From Cristatella mucedo (Eukaryota; Bryozoa; Phylactolaemata; Cristatellidae), in assembly GCA_009760855.2 (NCBI GenBank), contig WPIO01000118.1, positions 1-64,000 on the forward strand: a stretch of DNA of 64,000 bases. Reading direction: 5' to 3'. The notes beneath the pieces are model-generated. The model did no database searches. It saw only the letters and a list, made by a program, of their open reading frames with translations, and was not told where the DNA came from. Made by a program: the position numbers and the translations under genes. How positions within the stretch are numbered: the stretch's first letter is position 1; the number at the start of each line of letters is the position of its first letter. This document shows positions 57,391 through 64,000 of the stretch, in pieces.

Positions 57391-57661
57391 TCGCCATTCG
57401 TATTTGCTACCTTTCTTTGTTTGCCTGCATAATTATTTTCTTGTAAGCTGTTCGTTTAGCACCTCGTAGAGAATTTTGCAGTCGCTACATGCTCCACTAG
57501 TTACGGAGTACTCACTTCATACATTCGCTGGTAGAACTAGAGAATAGTACGGCGCTGTCTCACCAGTGAGCTGGTTCCCCTAGTAAGAATTAGGCTTGAT
57601 CACCACCACGGATGAAAGATTTATACGTGACGTCGTCGGCGGGCCAGCAAATCCCGCCATA
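57391..57661. other. Intergenic, nothing recognised
   Basis: AT-rich spacer between LINE-B and LINE-A copies. Confidence 0.5.
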
Positions 57662-57973
57662 TTATAATAATATATTTGTATAGCGCTACCAGAGAAGATA
57701 ATCTCTTTCTAGGCACTTTATATATGCTGTAAAAGGAGCATGCTCCAATGGTTAGTGGTAGAATGCACAATGTCAACAAGCATAACATGGCTAGAGGTGA
57801 CGTGCACAGATTCAGCATGCAAATGTCGTTATTGGCAGCATCCACAGCGTCAGTACGAATGAGTGCACAAAGGACGAATCACAAGGATCCACTAAACGCT
57901 GTGATAAACAGGTGCGTTTATAGCTTCGTTTTAAATGTCCAAGTCAGGAGATGACGTGACGTCAGTCGGGAGC
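57662..57973 (-). mobile_element. LINE-A 3' UTR fragment, older subfamily
   Basis: ATAATAATAT tail, TTTGTATAGCGCTACCAGAG, GAGGTGACGTGCACAG, CACTAAACGCTGTGATAAAC and GTGACGTCAGTCGGGAGC. 5'-truncated inside the C-terminal coding end. Confidence 0.82.
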
Positions 57974-58082
57974 TAATCACTAATAATCATTATTCACGAC
58001 TATGCGACAATTCAAGGTCGACGCCTAGCGTCATCAATTGGTGATTCGCTTTAGCACCTCGCAGAATTAAAGACTTCTGTAA

Positions 58083-58750
58083 TGGGCAGCAAGAAACTTT
58101 ATTGGCTTTGGCCGATAGATGCCTACGAAGGTGAGCTCGTCGATTACTGCGCGAAGTAAGCAGTTCGTAGTGGTAGCTTCGTCGCCTAAAGCGCTTCTAC
58201 AATCTGGCCAGCTGCTGCTGCTGGTTCAGTTTTTTCAGCTGCCACTGTTGCACAGCCAGCGGCAGCTATCGCATGGAGACGTGTCCAAGTTGTTCAGACA
58301 ACGTTTGCTAAGCGCCGGTGCGCATCTGCATATCTTTAGCCAACACGAGTTGCTTTGCAGGCCGCCGCCCTCTTCTTTTCTTTGGCTTGCTTTAGCATTT
58401 CGTCAGCCATCTTGAGCTCTTCTTTGGCCAGCTGCAGCTTTTCTTCACTCAGCGTCAGCGCTTTGTCCGCTAGTTTCAGCGCACTTTTAGCCAACTTCTG
58501 CATTTCCTCACCTCGCCTCTGAGTTTGTGTACCCAGCTCCAGCATTTCTTCAGCCACCTCGAGCGTTTCGTCAGCCATATACTTCTGCAAAACAGGAATC
58601 AGGTGCCCTCGTTCAGCAAGCCAATTAGCTGCAGCAGCTTTTGTGGTCCTATAATAAGGCAGGTGACAGAAGTCTTCTTTTGCATCAATTAACGTTCACT
58701 TGGCCAAGCGTTCCTAATGAACAATGTTAGTTCCTTGTAGGCTCAAACAT
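58083..58750 (-). pseudogene. Coiled-coil family locus 1 (decayed copy)
   Basis: On the minus strand: a start-side block with stops (RVLEYV*AYKELTLFIRNAW), then an open stretch (CHLPYYRTTKAAAANWLAER, VLQKYMADETLEVAEEMLEL). Next come about eight heptads (SALKLADKALTLSEEKLQLA, KEELKMADEMLKQAKEKK), a Lys/Arg/Ala-rich end and TAA. In the next frame a C-terminal block follows: LGDEATTTNCLLRAVIDELT, then FVGIYRPKPIKFLAA. Every block has a counterpart in the same order at 63.4-64.0 kb. Stops in the first block make this copy look dead. The family is unknown to me, and the heptads alone do not define function. Confidence 0.6.
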
Positions 58751-60759
58751 ACTCAAGCACTCTGGCAAGATGGATTACTATATGCTGCACCACCTTTGGC
58801 GCCGAAACGCTAGCACTGCCTCTGTAGGAAATACTGCTCATACAATACTTCGCCTCCTATCCATGCACCACCTACGGTATGCTCACTCTGTGGATGCTGC
58901 GCCGCCAGAATTCAAAATGCAAAGTCAAGTGCAGGGGCTATTCGGAGGCACACGCAGAGGGAGCTGCGACGGCAGCATTCTTTAATGAGCGGCGCCATGC
59001 AGCGGAAGTCTCGAATGACGTCAGCAAAAAAGCGCTGGCTCACTGACTGTCACGAGTAGCATCTTAAAAGGGCAGGCAGCAAGCTTGCATATTCTCACCG
59101 ACCTAGCTCGTTGTGTGCGCCTGCGGCTTCTTGCTGTGGTAATTAGCGAAGCGCCTGACACCAATGTACATACCTCACCAGTGGCCAATAGTTAAGCCAC
59201 TAAAACGGCCCAGCGTCGGGCCACTAATGCAGATTTTTATATTTCGAGTCGTCTGCTGCGATTGATTGGGCTCACTTATATGTGGCCGTTGGGAGTAATA
59301 AACGAGAGTCTCGTTTACTGCGCATGTGCGCCCGCAGTGTCTCCGTGAGACTCCCACTAGAACAGCCGCCGCCTGAGACACTGTCATACAACAAGCTACG
59401 TCAAAGCCTCTTACCTGGTGGGCTCGGTGACAGCACCTGAAAGTGAGTGACAGCGTTCCGCAACCGACTAGAAGCAACGAACGCGCTGCTTGTGTTCTGA
59501 AGTGTCGGTGTAAGAAATGGCAGCAGTGCTTGTCCATGAACCTTCGAGTCACGTGGTATTATCAACCTGCAAATATGCTCGACCGTTGTTCTTTAGATAT
59601 GAGTCGTCAAGTCAACAATCTGAATTGTGCTTATTTTATGTTCAGCTGTTTTACTAATCTTTCAAGGATTGTATTCGCGCTTGCATTGTTCAATAAATTT
59701 TAGGTGTAAGGAAAACTACGCCATCCCTGGCGGTATTGTCCAAAGGGCTTCATTGAGCCCTATTAATTAGCCTAAAAATATTTCTTTCTAGGCTTTATAG
59801 TACTTCAAAAACACAGTTTGCTTCATAAAATCTGTTCGATACTTGCAGTAGCAAGAATACATGTTTTTATGGTTTCGAATGTTCTTATTCAGGTATTTTA
59901 ATTCTGATTTTAATTCTAAAACTTCAAATGTTTTAAAATTTAACATTTTTCAACGCTTGTTAATTTAAATCACCCAAGATGCTGTGGCACAAATACTTAG
60001 CAAATATACACAAATACGAATATGCCCAAATAAAAATTCAGCAAGTAACGCTGTCAAGCGCGTATTTTCAGCATTGCGGTCAAGCCGACAGACTCGACAG
60101 CCAGACTTGTAGAGCGACATTGATCAGGGCTTTTTTTTAGTTAGTCTTATTTCACGCGCTCCTCTCTAGAATCTGAGCGACGGCCATACGCCTTGCACGG
60201 TATGTCAGCATGCGGAGGCAGTCGTATTAAGATTCTTCAACCTAATCTAAATTGGGCTGCCCTCTAGAATGACGGCAGAATAATGTAGGTCACGTTATTC
60301 GATCGCATCTCCTGATCATACAAGATGAATTTCCATTACAAAATTGAAACTTGAATGGTGATGTGGTGGAAAATAACCCTGCCATTAAATCAGGGGCTAG
60401 GGATTGAAATAGGTTTTCAATGCGGCTTGCCAAACAAACAGCGAGACCACATTATTTAGGCAGTGCTTTCGTGTAAATTCGAAAGCTACCTGCTTTAAAA
60501 TTAGCTTTAATGTATTCACACCGCACGCGCTTTGTATAAGTCCAATGGTGCAATGCCAATATTACCGCATGTTACGTTACTGTGTCTCCGGCTGCAGAAG
60601 CAATGGTGGAGTCTCACGAAGACACGAGCGGGCGAACGTGAGTTGTGAACGAGACTCTCGCTTTGTTCCCCCAGCGGGTACATATATGAGCTAGGAGCTG
60701 ACTCATCACAGATAAGGGAGTGCATCCGCGGTGAGCCACCGTGGTGGGCCACAAGCCCA
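58751..60759. other. Intergenic, no gene assigned
   Basis: Small plus frames at 58770-58985 and 59443-59703; the second ends beside an AATAAA near 59692. They have no domain and no supported splice sites. From 59.7 to 60.5 kb the DNA is AT-rich and featureless. Confidence 0.45.
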
Positions 60760-60895
60760 GATCATAGGCCGCACCGAGCCTACCGCCCGAACACCCGCCT
60801 ACATCAAAGGCCACACCGAGCCAACCGCCCAAACACCCGCCTACATCAAAGGCCACACCGAGCCAACCGTCCAACCACCCGCCGAGAGCGGGGCG
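60760..60895. repeat. 42-bp minisatellite, about three units
   Basis: Unit containing GGCCACACCGAGCCAACCG and ACACCCGCCTACATCAAA. The first unit is incomplete and the third degenerates. In the plus frame it encodes a 14-residue repeat, KGHTEPTAQTPAYI, but no gene around it is evident. Confidence 0.85.
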
Positions 60896-62162
60896 CACAC
60901 CAGTGGCCGAGAAGCAACAGGCACACACAACACGCACCACGGTGTACCATTTTGTTCCCCACTTATAACTGCAATCTGCTTAGAACCGATTACCATTTCT
61001 TTAATGGTTTCAGCTTCATGTTCACGCACAGGTGTTTCCATGTTAATCACAAATGAAAGCGCTCTATTTTCTTATTCCAACGCATCTGGTCATTAAAACG
61101 CGGTCCGATATGTGCTTCCGAGCTGCGTGCCAATCACAGGATAAAACCGCGTCTGGCGAAGCAGCTTAAATATTTACTTATCGCTATAGACGCACGCTCT
61201 ACGACGCAGCTGATTCGGTTGCACTTTAATTTTTGGACTGGGGTCTTCTTTGCTGCGAGCGGTTTTTATTGCAGCTAGATTATTTCTTTCTTGCTTAGCA
61301 CCAATTCCTAAGAAGACCGTATGACGTAAGTACTTGGACAAAGCCTGTCGTTAGTCTCTGTAGCTCTCCGGAATGGGAAAATTAATCGTGAGCCAAAAAA
61401 TCTTGTGAGGTCATAATCGCTCAAGGCAAAAATCCATTCGGTTCTACTCATGCTTGTAGCAAGGGGCTTTCTTGCTTGCAGCAATCCGTAATCACTAATC
61501 CGTAAAGCACATTCTTTCATTCTTTTGCTGAATATGTCCGCCCAACTTTACTTATTACAGAGCAGATAAATCGAGTGGCCTTGCCAAGGCGTGGTTCCGT
61601 GTTTGTAGGTGCATGCTTATCCATGCCGGTACAGTCCTAGTTTGACAAGCGTTTAGTATCGTTATTTACTAGTCACGGCCTTAGCAACGCAAAAGCTGCC
61701 TATTAATAAAAAAATACTGGGAAAATGTCATGCAATTGTGAACTGCATTTAGGTACGAACAATAGGAAGGCTCTCGTTCGAGTGATCTTCGCCGGCTAGC
61801 AAACCGTTAGTGACTTTCCGTGTGAAGGTGTGGGACACGCATGCCAAAAAATATGGGTCGAAAGGTTCAGATCTGCCGACCAATATTAATTACTTCTGTT
61901 ACGTACCCCTGACGGCTACCGTCCGAGGGAACGTACTTCTGGCAGCTCACGGCATCGGAACTTCTTTCAGGAATCCGAGAAATGCAATTTAGATAGATTT
62001 AGCGGCAGCGAGAGCATAGAAAGGTAGCAGTGCGCTCTGCGGCTAAAGTTGACGAGAAGTATGCGCTTCGCTTTCTCTCGTTCAAAATAGCTCCGCGTGA
62101 ACTTCTAGACTCGCTTGCACGGGTCATACGCTGCGGTCATTCACAGACTGGGTAGGACTCCT
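60896..62162. other. Intergenic, nothing recognised
   Basis: Short frames on both strands without domains; no repeat family identified. Confidence 0.5.
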
Positions 62163-62985
62163 AATAATAATAATAATAATGCACTTGATAAAGTGCCCTC
62201 AGAGAACTCAATCTCTTTCTAGGCGCTTTAAATTTGCTGCAAAGGGAAACTCGATTGAGTGGTGAGTAATATCATGCTTGATAAACAACATTAATAACAT
62301 GGTTAGGGGTGACATGCACACGGTCAAATGCAAATGTGGTTAGCCGCAGCATGCACAGTGTCAGCACGCATAAGCACGTGAAGAGCGAATCACAGGGACC
62401 CCCTAAATGCTGTCCTAAATAGGTGTGTTTTTAAGATCCTTTTAGATGTGGTCAGGTCAGGGGATGTTCTGACGCAGGTCGGGAGGGAGTTCCAGGCTTT
62501 GGGAGCATACGAACTAAATGCACGGTCTCCAAAGGATTTGAGGTTTGTACGAGGTATTGGTAAACTGTTGGATTCCGAAAAGCGGGTGATACGATGCTTG
62601 GCCTGGTGGGGGAGTAGATCTGACAGGTAGGCTGGAGCCAAAGAATGAAGTTACGTAAAAGTGAGTGACAAAACCTTGAAGTCGATGCGTTGCTTGACTG
62701 GTAGCCAGTGCAGGTCGGCGAAAAGTGGTGTGATGTGGCAACTGCGACGCTTAAGACAGACAAGCCTGGCTGCAGAGTTTTGCACCAGCTGTAATCGCCT
62801 GATTTCACATGCCGGTAGGCCAGCAAGCAGTGAGTTACAGAAGTCAAGACGGGATGTCACAAATGCATGGACCAACTTAGACGTGGTATCCTTATTTGTA
62901 CAAGCCCGAATTTTAGCAATGTTATGCAGCTGAAAGTAGTCAGACTTGACTGTGGAGCTGATGTGGCTGTCTAACGAGAGGTCCA
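62163..62985 (-). mobile_element. LINE-A fragment, RT C-terminus and 3' UTR
   Basis: AAT tail, full 3' UTR and antisense coding end from TRFSESN through RAFSSYAPKAWNSLPTC and KTHLFRTAF, then upstream RT as far as LDSHISSTVKS. It ends at GTCTAACGAGAGGTCC. It keeps the extra base that the full-length copy lacks at RFS|ESN. Confidence 0.87.
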
Positions 62986-63015
62986 AAAGACATAGGTTCT
63001 TATCTGCGAAACCTA

Positions 63016-63275
63016 ATATAATAATATAATATAATAACACACTCGATAAAGTGCCTCAGAGAATTAAATCTCCATCTAGGTGCTTTACATATGCTGCAAA
63101 GGAAGCATGATTGAATGGTTAGTAGTAGCATGCTCAATAAACAACAAGAGTCACGCGGTTAGGGGTGACATGCATAGGGTCAGCATGCAAGTGTGGTTAG
63201 TGGCAGTATGCACAGTGTCAGCACACATAAGCACATAGAGGACGAATCACAGGGACCCACTAAATGCTGCCATAA
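63016..63275 (-). mobile_element. LINE-A 3' UTR fragment
   Basis: Imperfect ATAATATAAT tail, CACTCGATAAAGTGCCTCAG, GGGGTGACATGCATAGGGTC, AGGACGAATCACAGGGACCC. 5'-truncated just inside the coding end. It lies immediately behind another copy in the same orientation. Confidence 0.83.
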
Positions 63276-63374
63276 CCTAAGCTCTGCACACGCTCGTGTT
63301 CACGTTTGCCTCATTTCCGCGTTGCAGCCGCCTTGCGTCGCTAATTAATCAGCCATCACCTTAAGCGGACCTTG

Positions 63375-64000
63375 CGTAATAAAACACGCGTAAGGGACTG
63401 CGAGATACTTTAATGGCTTCGCCGGATAGAGGCCTTCAAAGGTGAACTCATCCACGGTTGCCTGAAGTAGACGGCTCGCCGAGGTAGCCTCGTCGCCTAA
63501 AACGCTTCTGTGGTCTACCCGTGGGCCGGCTGCTACCGCTCCAATTTTGTCAGCTTCTGCAGTTACACAGCCAGCAGTAGCAGTCACACAGCTATCTGGC
63601 GAAGTTGTTACGGCAGATTTTGCTAAATGCTGTTCTTTAGCCAACGTCAGCTGTTTCGCAGGTCGACCTCTGTATTTCTTCACCCAGCTTCTGGTTTTCT
63701 TCCTTCAACTTGAGTATTTCCTCAACCAGCTTCCGTATTTGTTCAACCAGCTTCTGCTGTCGTTCAGCTAGCTTCATGATTTGTTCGGTCAGCTTTGGCT
63801 TTTGTTCAGATAGGTTTTGACTTTCTCCAGCCATATTCGGCTTCTTGTTCTTCGGCCAGCAAATCAGCTGCAACAGTTTGAACGGTCCTATAAAGAGGCA
63901 AGTGAAAGAAAATTCTTTTGCATCCTTTAGCGTCGCTCGCCAACGCTTGCCTAATGAACAATCGCAGCTCGCCGCACGTTCTATCGTATTCAAGTATTCT
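63375..64000 (-). pseudogene. Coiled-coil family locus 2 (runs off the window edge)
   Basis: Minus strand, 5' end beyond 64000. First block open in one frame: RILEYDRTCGELRLFIRQAL, then CKRIFFHLPLYRTVQTVAAD. The frame then shifts into seven clean heptads (KLAERQQKLVEQIRKLVEEI, LKLKEENQKLGEEIQ) built on a 21-bp repeat, ending CETADVG and TAA. An overlapping +1 frame (63345-63683) carries PAKQLTLAKEQHLAKSAV, then VLGDEATSASRLLQATVDEF and GLYPAKPLKYLAVPYACFIT. Locus 1 shows the same overlap. Whether this is one gene with frameshifts, two overlapping ORFs or a decayed copy cannot be decided here. Confidence 0.6.

Noticed and set aside
59443-59703. 86-codon ORF with nearby AATAAA as a small gene
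   Set aside because: No domain, no supported promoter or splice site; the AATAAA may be chance in AT-rich DNA.

Overview
The window is nuclear DNA of a multicellular animal, probably a non-vertebrate. The evidence is a recognisable FEZ/UNC-76-family gene (a family found in animals), two genes split into exons whose splice phases fit, long (GT)n, (CT)n, (AT)n and (CTG)n arrays, and a dense load of non-LTR retrotransposons, tRNA-derived SINEs and decayed Gypsy-type LTR elements. No bacterial-style operon, CRISPR array or rRNA is visible. I cannot name the species.

Region 1 (about 3.3-24.4 kb, plus strand): the 3' part of a gene for a PDZ-containing scaffold-like protein. Six exons (3374-3712, 5899-6356, 8241-8549, 11726-12459, 13111-13592, 22752-22912) chain with matching phases. 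They encode the end of a PDZ-like domain followed by a long low-complexity tail rich in Ser, Ala and Pro, with a proline-rich stretch and a PPxY-type motif. The 5' end is not recognised and probably lies left of the window. Its 9.2-kb last intron holds a nearly complete antisense L2/CR1-like LINE (16.6-20.2 kb, 956-codon ORF), two antisense Gypsy fragments, an uninterrupted 44-unit CTG array and several repeat fragments.

Region 2 (24.4-33.3 kb): mostly intergenic. It holds LINE and SINE fragments, CpG-rich stretches without clear genes, a 223-bp foldback element at 31.06-31.28 kb, and an intact unrecognised 135-codon minus-strand ORF at 31394-31801.

Region 3 (33.3-53.9 kb, plus strand): a complete FEZ-family gene in eight exons, from ATG 33337 to TGA 53886-53888, with AATAAA at 53908. 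The spliced model is 387 codons plus stop, close to human FEZ1. Its introns carry SINEs, microsatellites, and both young and old LINE copies.

Region 4 (53.9-64 kb): intergenic and repeat-rich. It includes two related minus-strand loci (58.08-58.75 and 63.38-64.0 kb) that encode a heptad-repeat coiled coil followed by a conserved C-terminal segment. Both are decayed or frameshifted and belong to a family I do not recognise.

Four interspersed families recur. LINE-A is L2/CR1-like and ends in a (TTA)n tail. LINE-B has a C-terminal LWNSLP-type RT end and a (TTACA)n tail. SINE1 is tRNA-like with a GGTTCGAATCC B box and a strong internal palindrome. SINE2 has a tRNA-like head joined to a LINE-A-like 3' tail, which suggests LINE-A mobilises it.
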